Origin: an uncultured SAR86 cluster bacterium
Lineage (GTDB): Bacteria; Pseudomonadota; Gammaproteobacteria; Magnimaribacterales; D2472
Length of the DNA stretch: 59,089 nucleotides
Direction: 5' to 3'
NCBI GenBank assembly: GCA_902514105.1
Contig: CABXPU010000004.1
Location: 1-59,089, forward strand
Position numbers and translations under genes: made by a program. Under the pieces are notes generated by a model. It did no database searches. It worked only from the letters and a program-made list of their open reading frames with translations, and was not told the origin of the DNA. Shown in pieces: positions 36,408-44,725 of this stretch (position 1 is its first letter; each line of letters starts with the position of its first letter).

Positions 36408-38018
36408 ATGTCTAAAAATTATTTAAATCTATTTTTATGCTTAATTTTTATTACCTCATGTGGTGATAATATTTCGCCAGTTGATTCTGGTCTAGAAAAT
36501 CAGATATTTCATTTTGGTAATGGATCTGAACCACAAGGTTTAGATCCTCATATTGTTACAGGTGTTCCAGAGCATCATATTTTAATTGCTTTATGTGAAG
36601 GTCTAACTTCATCAAATCCAAAAGGCGGAGAGCCATTGCCCGGTATGGCAGAATCTTGGACTATAAGTGAAGATGGGAGGGTTTATACGTTTAATATAAA
36701 TCAGAACGCTAAATGGTCAAATGGAGATAAGGTTATTGCTGATGATTTTGTCTGGTCCTGGAATAGAGTTCTAACACCAAGCCTAGGATCTCAATATACC
36801 GATATGCTCTATTACGTTGAAGGCGCTCAAGATTTCTACGATGGAAAAATTAATGATTTTTCTAAAGTTGGCGTAAAAGCTATAGATTTTAATACTCTTG
36901 AGGTGGTGTTAAAAAACCCAACTCCTTTTTTTCTTGGACTTTTAAGTCATTACTCAACATGGCCGGTCCATAAAGAAACTGTTCTTAAGCATGGAAGCAT
37001 TGATGACAGAAACGGTCAATGGACAAGACCGGGTAATTTTGTATGCAATGGCCCAATGCAGCTTAAGACATGGGAGCTTAACAATAAAATCGTAGTAGAG
37101 AAAAATCCATTTTACTGGGATGCTGAAATGGTTAAATTAAATGAAATTCATTACTATCCAGTTACTAACGTTATGACTGAGGATAGAATGTTTAGAGCAG
37201 GTCAATTACATAGCACTTATACAGTTCCTGCTCAAAAATGCCCTGTCTATATAGAAGAGAGTAATCCAAATTTAAGCATCGATCCTTATATGGGTACTTA
37301 TTTTTATCGAACTAATACGCTTCATCCTGTCTTAAAAGATAAGAAGGTTCGAAAAGCTTTAGCCTATTCAATTAATAGAAAACAAATTGTGGATAAAGTT
37401 AGTCAATGCGGACAAAAGCCAGCGTTTTCTTTTACCCCTCCTGGGGCTAATGGTTATCAGCCTAAAACTGAAATTCCATATGATATTGAGTTAGCTAAAA
37501 ATTTATTAGCAGAGGCGGGTTATCCTAATGGAGAAGGTTTTCCGGTTTTAGAAATCCTCTTTAATACAAGTGAGGATCATAGAAAGATAGCTCTAGCAGT
37601 CCAGCAAATGTGGCAGGCGAATTTAGGGATTAGTGTTGAATTAGTTAATATGGATTGGAAGGTGTACCTATCAAGAGAATCTAGTGGCGACTTTCAGATT
37701 TCAAGAGCAGGCTGGATTGGAGATTACGAAGATCCAAATACATTTTTAGATTTACCTATGCCTGGAAGAGGTAATAATAAAACTGGTTGGGTTAATCGAG
37801 AATATGAAAAGTTAGTTAATCAAGCTAATCAGACCTTAGATCAAGAAAAAAGATATGATCTTTTTCGTCAAGCTGAAAGCATATTAATTGATGAACTGCC
37901 TGTTATTCCTATATATACATATGTTAGACAAATACAATTATCACCCGATGTAAAAGGTTGGGACTCAAATTACCTTGACCACCACCATCCGAAATACATT
38001 TATTTAGAAAGAGATTAG
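36408..38018 (+). CDS. oppA: Oligopeptide ABC transporter, substrate-binding lipoprotein
   Basis: A 536-residue SBP family 5 protein with lipobox FITSC near residue 17. Family features include GSEPQGLDPHIVTGVPEHHIL near the start, YTFNINQNAKWSNGDKVIADDFVWSWNRV, and the hinge region AYSINRKQIVDKV. OppA delivers peptides of varied sequence to OppBC. An AAGGAG SD precedes the ATG. oppB starts 9 nt downstream. The lipoprotein form is usual for lineages that tether OppA. Confidence 0.92.
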   Translation: MSKNYLNLFLCLIFITSCGDNISPVDSGLENQIFHFGNGSEPQGLDPHIVTGVPEHHILIALCEGLTSSNPKGGEPLPGMAESWTISEDGRVYTFNINQNAKWSNGDKVIADDFVWSWNRVLTPSLGSQYTDMLYYVEGAQDFYDGKINDFSKVGVKAIDFNTLEVVLKNPTPFFLGLLSHYSTWPVHKETVLKHGSIDDRNGQWTRPGNFVCNGPMQLKTWELNNKIVVEKNPFYWDAEMVKLNEIHYYPVTNVMTEDRMFRAGQLHSTYTVPAQKCPVYIEESNPNLSIDPYMGTYFYRTNTLHPVLKDKKVRKALAYSINRKQIVDKVSQCGQKPAFSFTPPGANGYQPKTEIPYDIELAKNLLAEAGYPNGEGFPVLEILFNTSEDHRKIALAVQQMWQANLGISVELVNMDWKVYLSRESSGDFQISRAGWIGDYEDPNTFLDLPMPGRGNNKTGWVNREYEKLVNQANQTLDQEKRYDLFRQAESILIDELPVIPIYTYVRQIQLSPDVKGWDSNYLDHHHPKYIYLERD

Positions 38019-38027
38019 ATATTTTCT

Positions 38028-38945
38028 ATGTTGCTTATTTTCTTAAAGAGGGTTTTAGCAGCAATACCTGTTTTAATAATTGTAGCTAGTTTAACTTTCT
38101 TTTTTGTAAGACTTGCGCCTGGTGGGCCTTTTGATTCAGACAGAGCTGTCTCCCAAGAAGTCTTGATCAATTTACAAGAGGCGTATAACTTAAACGCTCC
38201 TTTATCAGAACAGTATTTTGATTATATGTCTGGAGTATTGGTAGGTGATTTTGGTCCCTCATTTAGATATCCTGGAAGAAGTGTCTCTGAAATGATTTTT
38301 ACAGGCTTGCCTGTTACTTTAGAGTTAGCAGTTTATGCAATTTTAATAGCACTTTGTGTTGGAATATTTTCTGGAGTTCTAGCTGCTTTAAAACGAAATA
38401 CTTTTTTAGATTTTATTCCTATGGCTATAGCTATGATTGGAATATGTGTTCCAACTTTTCTTATGGGCCCTTTACTAGTATTAATCTTTGGTATTAATTT
38501 AGAGTTATTACCAGTATCTGGTTGGGATAATTTACCTGGAGACAAGATCCTGCCATCTATAACATTAGGTTTTGCTTATGCGGCATATATAGCCAGATTA
38601 AGTAGAGGGGGTATGTTAGAAATTTTAGGACAGGATTTTATCAGAACAGCTAGAGCAAAAGGCCTATCTGAAAGAGCAGTAGTAACTAAGCATGCAATGC
38701 AGGGTGGATTAATTCCAGTTGTTTCTTTCCTAGGACCAGCTGTTGCAGGATTATTAGCAGGCTCGTTTGTTGTGGAAACAATTTTTCAAATACCTGGACT
38801 AGGTAGGTTTTATGTTGAAGCAGCTTTTAATAGAGATTACACCATGATTCTGGGAACAACAATTTTCTTTTCTGCAATGATAGTATTCTTTAATCTCTTA
38901 TCTGATATGGCTGTTATGTTATTCAATCCTAGGGCAAGGGATTAA
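38028..38945 (+). CDS. oppB: Oligopeptide ABC transporter permease OppB
   Basis: A 305-residue permease with six hydrophobic helices. The family N-terminus (FLKRVLAAIPVLIIVASLTFFFVRLAPGGPFD) and the EAA loop (DFIRTARAKGLSERAVVTKHAMQGGLIPV) that contacts the ATPase are intact. Because the EAA loop is conserved it should still pair with an ATPase, though none is encoded nearby. oppC starts 2 nt after its stop. Confidence 0.94.
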   Translation: MLLIFLKRVLAAIPVLIIVASLTFFFVRLAPGGPFDSDRAVSQEVLINLQEAYNLNAPLSEQYFDYMSGVLVGDFGPSFRYPGRSVSEMIFTGLPVTLELAVYAILIALCVGIFSGVLAALKRNTFLDFIPMAIAMIGICVPTFLMGPLLVLIFGINLELLPVSGWDNLPGDKILPSITLGFAYAAYIARLSRGGMLEILGQDFIRTARAKGLSERAVVTKHAMQGGLIPVVSFLGPAVAGLLAGSFVVETIFQIPGLGRFYVEAAFNRDYTMILGTTIFFSAMIVFFNLLSDMAVMLFNPRARD

Positions 38946-38947
38946 TC

Positions 38948-39799
38948 ATGGATAACTCAAGTTTATGGAATGATGCATACAGAAGATTAATCCAAAATAA
39001 AGCTGCAATGATTGGAGGCTTGATCTTAATTTTACTTATTTTCTGCGCCATTCTAGCTCCCTTAATAGCACCATACTCATATTCATATCAAGATTTAAAT
39101 CTTGGTGCATCAAAACCATCTTGGGATCACCTTCTCGGAACAGATGTTATGGGTAGGGATTTATTAAGCAGAATCCTATACGGCGCTAGGATTTCATTAA
39201 TGGTAGGTTTTGTTGCTACAGGAGTAGCTTTGGTTATAGGTGTTTCATGGGGAATAATTGCAGGTTATTTTGGAGGAAGAGTAGATTCGATAATGATGAG
39301 AATAGTGGACGTACTCTACGGACTGCCTTTTATTATTTTTATAATACTTCTAATGGTTATCTTTGGAAGAAATTTATGGCTTTTATTTGGAGCTATAGGA
39401 GCTGTTGAATGGTTAACAATGGCAAGAATTGTTCGAGGACAAGTAATAGGATTAAAGAATCAAGAATTTGTTTTAGCAGCTCAAGCAATGGGCGTTAGCA
39501 ATATGTCGATGTTTAGAAAACATTTATTTCCAAATATATTAGGACCCATTGCAGTTTATGCAACCTTGACCATTCCACAAGTTATGCTACTTGAAAGCTT
39601 TTTAAGCTTTCTAGGTCTTGGCATTCAGCCGCCTATGAGTAGCTGGGGAACTCTAATTAAGGATGGAGTTGAATCCATGGAGGAATATTCATGGCTACTA
39701 ATCTATCCAGGATTAACTTTTACAATAACACTATTTGCACTTAATTTTTTCGGTGACGGCCTAAGAGATGCTTTAGATCCAAAAACTTCGAGCGACTAA
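38948..39799 (+). CDS. oppC: Oligopeptide ABC transporter permease OppC
   Basis: A 283-residue permease with the OppC N-terminus (AYRRLIQNKAAMIGGLILILLI), the periplasmic LGTDVMGRDLLSRILYGARISL motif and EAA loop EFVLAAQAMGVSNMSMFRKHLFPNILGPIAVY. It is the last gene of the run; the expected oppD and oppF ATPases are absent, and the stop overlaps the convergent mltD end by 4 nt. Confidence 0.94.
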   Translation: MDNSSLWNDAYRRLIQNKAAMIGGLILILLIFCAILAPLIAPYSYSYQDLNLGASKPSWDHLLGTDVMGRDLLSRILYGARISLMVGFVATGVALVIGVSWGIIAGYFGGRVDSIMMRIVDVLYGLPFIIFIILLMVIFGRNLWLLFGAIGAVEWLTMARIVRGQVIGLKNQEFVLAAQAMGVSNMSMFRKHLFPNILGPIAVYATLTIPQVMLLESFLSFLGLGIQPPMSSWGTLIKDGVESMEEYSWLLIYPGLTFTITLFALNFFGDGLRDALDPKTSSD

Positions 39800-41283
39800 A
39801 AAGCGCTAATTATAATTTTAATAATTTGACCTGGCATGATCGGCGAATCATCAAGATTATTTAACTTTCTAATATCCTGAGCCTTAACACCAAATAAGTC
39901 GGCTATCCTATACAAATTATCACCTTGTTTGACTGAATATAAAATAGTTCTTTTTTTTGAATCAATAGTTCTGTATATATTTTTATTTCCTATATTTAAT
40001 TGTTGTCCTATTTTTAGAATACTATTCATTTCTATATTATTATTTCTAGCTACCTCTCTAGGGCTTAAACTGTATCTAGCCCCAATACTCCACAATGAAT
40101 CACCTTCACTTACTATATGTACTTCGTATGGAATAAAATTATTATCTTTAGACTGACTTAAGGGTATTAAAATAGTGTTGTTAATTGTAAGAAGGTCTTT
40201 TTCAAGAAAGTTTATTTTTTTGATTATTTCAACCCTGGTGTCATATTTTCTAGCCAATTCCCATAAACTATCCCCAGCTTTAATGGTATGACTTATCCAA
40301 TTAATTTGATTTTCTTTAAGAAAAAGATCTTTATCTTGTTTTATTAGATTTGCTTTCTCCAGAGGAATATAAAAGATACTTTTTTCACCAGGTGCTGATG
40401 CCCATTTTGTATATCCAGCATTTAATTTATAGACAAATTCAGGTTTTAATCCCACAAAATCACTAAAGGCTAGAATTTCAACCTGACCATTGATTTCAAC
40501 TCTTTCTACAAGCTCTTTAAATGGAATCATTGGTAATTCGACTTCATACTTTTCTGGATTTGAAATAATTTCATAAATAGCAACAAATTTTGGGATATAA
40601 CTTTTTGCTTGAGATGGCAGTCTTAGGTTTGAAAAAGACGGGTCTTTATTTAAATTAATATTACTTTTTATTCGCGACTCAACAAGTGTTGGGCCGGCAT
40701 TATAAGAAGCTAATGAATGAAATAAATCATTATTAAATCTTTTAAACAGGTAATCAAAATATTCTACTGCAGCGTCAGTAGATAAAAATGGATCATGTCT
40801 ATCTTCTTGCCACCAACTTTTATCTAAGTCATAGAGTCTTCCAGTGCTTGGCATAAATTGCCATAAACCTACAGCTCCAGAAGGAGAGATCGAAAAAGGA
40901 TCATAGTTGCTTTCGATAAAAGGTACTAGCGCCAACTCAACCGGTAAATCTGCTTCATTAAGTTTTTGGATAACGTAAAAAATATAAAAAGTTGAATTTT
41001 CTAAATAAGAATAAAATAAATCCTTATCCTTTATATGATTATTAATATATTTTTGTGTAGTTCTATCTATCTCGTAGTCTTCTAGCTGACTATTATTTTG
41101 AATATATTCCCATACAGATACAGGCTCTTCAATAATCTCTTCAACTATTAAAATGGGAGGCGCTTCTTTGATCTCAGAAACTTCATTATTTACATTACTC
41201 TCAATTATTAAACTTTCAGTTTGTTGACAACTTACTACAAACAAAAATATTAAAAGAGAATATATTAACTGTCGTCTTTCCAT
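39796..41283 (-). CDS. mltD: Membrane-bound lytic transglycosylase D with LysM repeats
   Basis: A 495-residue lipoprotein (lipobox VVSC around residues 16-19). An SLT domain (about 115-240) has the catalytic Glu in PFIESNYDPFSISPSGAVGLWQFMPSTGR. Three C-terminal LysM repeats follow (about 335-378 HTIKAGDSLWELARKY, 392-435 HIVSEGDSLWSIGARY, 448-491 YSVKQGDNLYRIADLF). It cleaves peptidoglycan at the outer membrane. Its start overlaps gloB by 19 nt, the usual gloB-mltD arrangement of gammaproteobacteria. Confidence 0.95.
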   Translation of the reverse strand: MERRQLIYSLLIFLFVVSCQQTESLIIESNVNNEVSEIKEAPPILIVEEIIEEPVSVWEYIQNNSQLEDYEIDRTTQKYINNHIKDKDLFYSYLENSTFYIFYVIQKLNEADLPVELALVPFIESNYDPFSISPSGAVGLWQFMPSTGRLYDLDKSWWQEDRHDPFLSTDAAVEYFDYLFKRFNNDLFHSLASYNAGPTLVESRIKSNINLNKDPSFSNLRLPSQAKSYIPKFVAIYEIISNPEKYEVELPMIPFKELVERVEINGQVEILAFSDFVGLKPEFVYKLNAGYTKWASAPGEKSIFYIPLEKANLIKQDKDLFLKENQINWISHTIKAGDSLWELARKYDTRVEIIKKINFLEKDLLTINNTILIPLSQSKDNNFIPYEVHIVSEGDSLWSIGARYSLSPREVARNNNIEMNSILKIGQQLNIGNKNIYRTIDSKKRTILYSVKQGDNLYRIADLFGVKAQDIRKLNNLDDSPIMPGQIIKIIISAF

Positions 41284-42038
41284 TTCCTTGTCGCTGTAAA
41301 AATTTCTATATCGTTATAGGTTTCGTTTAGATTAAACTTTTGCATTATACATTCTTGTACCGATTTTTTATCAGATCTTAAAAATGGGTTTGTTTCTAAT
41401 TCAACTTCAAGCAAAGAGGGGATGGTAGGTTTATTATTTTTTCTAGATTGAACACATAGATCAAACCTTTTATGTAAAGGGATATTTTCTTTTTCTACTT
41501 TTAAAGCAAAAGCAAGATTAGATTGCGTATATTCATGACCACAATAAATTTGTGTATTTAATGGCAATTTTTTTAGTTTCAATAATGATTGATACATTTG
41601 CTCGTATGTTCCCTCAAAAACTCGACCACAACCTCCAGCAAAAAGAGTATCTCCGCAAAATAAGATAGGGTTATCATCATTTTCTGAATAATAAGCTATA
41701 TGATCTAGAGTGTGACCAGGTATTTCAATAACACTAAAATCAATACCAATAACATTAATAACATCTTCCTCTTTTAGTTCTTTAGTTATACCTTTGTATA
41801 TTGAAGAAGTTGGCCCATAAACCTCTACACCATATTTTTTCGATAACTCTTCTGCACCACCCGTATGATCAAAATGATGATGGGTAATTAAAATATGTGA
41901 TAAATTTTTACCAATCTTTTCTAGATAACTTAAAACAGGTTTAGCATCTCCAGGATCAACAACAACTAATCCTTCATTAGTTGACATTAACCAAATATAA
42001 TTATCATTAAATGCTTTAATTGGTTCAATCTTAATCAT
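41265..42038 (-). CDS. gloB: Hydroxyacylglutathione hydrolase (glyoxalase II)
   Basis: A 257-residue metallo-beta-lactamase-fold enzyme. It has the metal motif [10 protein letters not shown], the further ligands in [12 protein letters not shown] and [18 protein letters not shown], and [14 protein letters not shown]. It hydrolyses S-lactoylglutathione in methylglyoxal detoxification. The gene lies 23 nt from divergent rnhA. TATAAA ends 8 nt before its ATG, overlapping the -10-like box of rnhA on the other strand. Confidence 0.96.
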   Translation of the reverse strand: MIKIEPIKAFNDNYIWLMSTNEGLVVVDPGDAKPVLSYLEKIGKNLSHILITHHHFDHTGGAEELSKKYGVEVYGPTSSIYKGITKELKEEDVINVIGIDFSVIEIPGHTLDHIAYYSENDDNPILFCGDTLFAGGCGRVFEGTYEQMYQSLLKLKKLPLNTQIYCGHEYTQSNLAFALKVEKENIPLHKRFDLCVQSRKNNKPTIPSLLEVELETNPFLRSDKKSVQECIMQKFNLNETYNDIEIFTATRKWKDDS

Positions 42039-42061
42039 ATGATGATTTTATATTCAAAAAG
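42039..42061. promoter_or_regulatory. Overlapping divergent -10 boxes of gloB and rnhA
   Basis: On the plus strand TATATT (42049-42054) ends 7 nt before the rnhA ATG; on the minus strand TATAAA (42052-42047) ends 8 nt before the gloB ATG. With only 23 nt between the start codons, the two hexamers share four base pairs, so both genes probably give leaderless or almost leaderless mRNAs and may exclude each other's polymerase. Confidence 0.5.
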
Positions 42062-42493
42062 ATGAAAACGGTAAAAATATATACAGATGGTGCATGCAGA
42101 GGAAATCCTGGTCTAGGAGGCTGGGGAGTTTTATTGGTATTTAAAGATCAAGAAAAAGAGATTTGTGGCGGTGATGTAAATACAACTAACAACAAAATGG
42201 AATTAAAAGCTGCTATAGAAGGCTTAAAAGCATTAACTGAACCTTGTCTAGTTGAGTTAACCACAGATTCAAAATATGTAATGAGGGGCATTACCGAGTG
42301 GATTGAGAATTGGAAGAAAAATAATTGGAAAAATGCTAACAAGAAACCTGTTAAGAATAAAGAATTATGGATAGAGCTATATGATCTAAAATCAGAACAT
42401 CAAATTAATTGGAACTGGGTAAAAGGACATGCTGGCCATAGAGAAAATGAAATAGCTGATCAGCTTGCAAATAAAGGAATTGATAATTTATAA
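42062..42493 (+). CDS. rnhA: Ribonuclease HI
   Basis: A 143-residue enzyme with all four catalytic carboxylates: Asp in [12 protein letters not shown], Glu in NNKMELKAA, Asp in LTTDSKYV, and Asp in ENEIADQLA; the catalytic-loop histidine is in GHAGHRENE. It removes RNA from RNA-DNA hybrids. It forms a run with dnaQ (4 nt away), the common rnhA-dnaQ pairing. Confidence 0.97.
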   Translation: MKTVKIYTDGACRGNPGLGGWGVLLVFKDQEKEICGGDVNTTNNKMELKAAIEGLKALTEPCLVELTTDSKYVMRGITEWIENWKKNNWKNANKKPVKNKELWIELYDLKSEHQINWNWVKGHAGHRENEIADQLANKGIDNL

Positions 42494-42497
42494 AAAG

Positions 42498-43217
42498 ATG
42501 GCTAAAAAATTTATAATCTTAGATACAGAAACAACAGGCTTGGAGGTTACTAAAGGCCATAAGATAATCGAGATAGGAGCAGTTGTTCTTAATGATAGGA
42601 AGAAATCTTCTGATCATTTTCATTCATACATCAATCCAGGAAGATCAATAGATGAAGAAGCTTCTAAAGTTCATGGAATTACAAACGAAGATCTAGAAAA
42701 CGAACCTATGTTTGCTGAAATAGCTGATGATTTTATTGAATTTGTTCAAGGGGCAACACTGATAATTCACAATGCTCCTTTTGATGTAGGTTTTTTAAAT
42801 CATGAATTAAAGGCAGTCTCTGCTAAACATCCAAATCTAGAGGATATTTGTGAAATAGAAGATTCATTAACTTTGGCTAGAAATAAATTTCCTGGACAAA
42901 GAAATTCTTTAGATGCATTGGCTTCTAGGTTTGATATTTCTGGATATGATAGAAGTTTTCACGGAGCTTTATTAGATGCAAATATCCTAGCGGATGTTTA
43001 TATTTTTTTAACTGGCGGTCAAAGTAAATTTGAATTTTCAGATAATAGTCTTTCTGTTAATGGCAGCGAATCAAATAATAAAACTGATGTTGCTTTTGAG
43101 GGTCTAAATTTTGTTAAGATAGAAGCCGATAAATCAGATTTAAAAGCTCACGAAAAAAGATTAAAAGAAATAGAAGAAAAAAATAAAATAAAACCTATTT
43201 GGAATAATTATTCATGA
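42498..43217 (+). CDS. dnaQ: DNA polymerase III epsilon subunit (proofreading exonuclease)
   Basis: 239 residues from the ATG at 42498. An upstream in-frame ATG at 42465 lies inside rnhA and would add eleven residues ahead of the conserved start. The exonuclease motifs are complete: Exo I FIILDTETTGLEV, Exo II HNAPFDVGFLNHEL, Exo III SFHGALLDANILADVYI. The C-terminus carries a helix that would bind alpha. It overlaps gltX by ATGA. Confidence 0.95.
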   Translation: MAKKFIILDTETTGLEVTKGHKIIEIGAVVLNDRKKSSDHFHSYINPGRSIDEEASKVHGITNEDLENEPMFAEIADDFIEFVQGATLIIHNAPFDVGFLNHELKAVSAKHPNLEDICEIEDSLTLARNKFPGQRNSLDALASRFDISGYDRSFHGALLDANILADVYIFLTGGQSKFEFSDNSLSVNGSESNNKTDVAFEGLNFVKIEADKSDLKAHEKRLKEIEEKNKIKPIWNNYS

Positions 43218-44608
43218 CCGTTATAACCCGTTTTGCACCAAGCCCAACCGGCACATTGCATATTGGAGGAGTAAGAACAGCTTTATTTAATTATGTGTAT
43301 GCAAAACAAAATAAAGGTTTGTTTTTAATTAGAATAGAAGATACAGACCAAGAAAGATCAAAAAAAGAGTATGAAAAAAATATTCTAGACAGCCTTAATG
43401 ATCTTGGTCTTAAACCAGATAATGAACCGGTTCATCAATCCAAAAGAACAGACTTATACACTAAAGCGGCGAATAGTTTAATTGAATCGGGAAAAGCTTA
43501 TTATTGCAATTGTTCAAAAGAAAGATTGGATGAGATGAGAACAGCTCAACAAAAGGCCGGTTTAAAACCACAATACGATGGACAATGTAGAGATTTAAAT
43601 CTCCCAAAATCTGATAATACTGTACTTAGATTAAAAACCCCTCTGACTGGACAAGTTGTTGTTAAAGACTTTATAAGAGGAGAAATTATTTTTGAGAATT
43701 CTGAATTGGATGATTTAATTTTATTAAGAAGCAATGGGAGTCCTACTTATCATTTATGTAACGTTATAGATGACTATGATCAAGAAGTAACAACAGTCAT
43801 AAGAGGTGAAGACCATATCAGTAATACCCCGCGCCAGATCCATATTCAAGAAGCTTTAGATTATCCTTCTTTGGAATATGCTCACTTACCTTTGGTTTTG
43901 GGAGAGGATAAAAAGAGGTTATCCAAAAGACATGCCGCTACCAGTCTTGATGAATATAAAGAAATGGGTTACTTAGATGTCTCTATAATCAACACCTTGG
44001 CAAGGTTGGGATGGTCTAAAGGAGATAATGAAGTTTTTAATCTAGAAGATCTTATTAGAGACTTTAAAATTAATGATGTGCAAAAAGCTGGCGCAGTATT
44101 TGATCTAACTAAATTAGATTGGGTAAATACACAACATTTAAGCAAATTAGATCCAACAACTTTCAAAAAAACACTAATCCCTTTTATTGATAAATTAAAA
44201 TTTGATTATTCGCAATACGATCAAATGGATGAGCTTATTGAGGCTATGAGATCAGTTAAACCAAATTTAAGTCTTATTGCTGAAGCTTTAAAACCATATT
44301 TGGATAATTTTAATAATTATGACGAAAAAGGGGTCAAAAAATTCTTAATAGGATCTGAAGAGGTTCTAAATAGGGTAAAAATGCTCATAGAGTCTCTTAA
44401 TAACTGGAATGAGGCTGAAATTAGCAAAGGTTTAGAGGCAATTCAGGCAGAATTAGACTTGTCTACGCCTAAAATGAACCAACCAGTTCGCATTGCTTTA
44501 ACTGGCTCAACCCAATCACCATCATTAAGCTTAACAATTAAATTAATTGGTCGCTCTAAATCTATCAAGCTACTTGATAATGCTTTAACTTATTTATCTA
44601 AAAATTAA
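43214..44608 (+). CDS. gltX: Glutamyl-tRNA synthetase
   Basis: A 464-residue class I synthetase. The HIGH motif is PSPTGTLHIGGVRTALFNY, the KMSKS motif is KKRLSKRHAA, and RGEDHISNTPRQIHI is typical. The C-terminal anticodon-binding domain is complete. The length matches bacterial GltX (about 470). It overlaps dnaQ by 4 nt. Whether it charges only tRNA-Glu or also tRNA-Gln cannot be read here. Confidence 0.97.
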   Translation: MTVITRFAPSPTGTLHIGGVRTALFNYVYAKQNKGLFLIRIEDTDQERSKKEYEKNILDSLNDLGLKPDNEPVHQSKRTDLYTKAANSLIESGKAYYCNCSKERLDEMRTAQQKAGLKPQYDGQCRDLNLPKSDNTVLRLKTPLTGQVVVKDFIRGEIIFENSELDDLILLRSNGSPTYHLCNVIDDYDQEVTTVIRGEDHISNTPRQIHIQEALDYPSLEYAHLPLVLGEDKKRLSKRHAATSLDEYKEMGYLDVSIINTLARLGWSKGDNEVFNLEDLIRDFKINDVQKAGAVFDLTKLDWVNTQHLSKLDPTTFKKTLIPFIDKLKFDYSQYDQMDELIEAMRSVKPNLSLIAEALKPYLDNFNNYDEKGVKKFLIGSEEVLNRVKMLIESLNNWNEAEISKGLEAIQAELDLSTPKMNQPVRIALTGSTQSPSLSLTIKLIGRSKSIKLLDNALTYLSKN

Positions 44609-44671
44609 GTAAATTCATAAAACCACAGAAAACTTCCCAAAATAGCTTTAAATATATACAATTACCCAATA

Positions 44672-44688
44672 TTGCGTAATTTTGCGTA
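44672..44688 (+). repeat. Direct repeat TTGCGTA upstream of TonB receptor
   Basis: TTGCGTA occurs at 44672-44678 and 44682-44688, one helical turn apart, 38 nt before the receptor's start codon. It could be an operator in the receptor's promoter region. No regulator is named by the sequence. Confidence 0.35.
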
Positions 44689-44725
44689 TATATTTTTATA
44701 TTCATATTTTTAGGGGAATGAAAAC

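Noticed and set aside
42465..42497. Upstream ATG of dnaQ inside rnhA
   Set aside because: The extra eleven residues do not match the family; the exonuclease start is at 42498.
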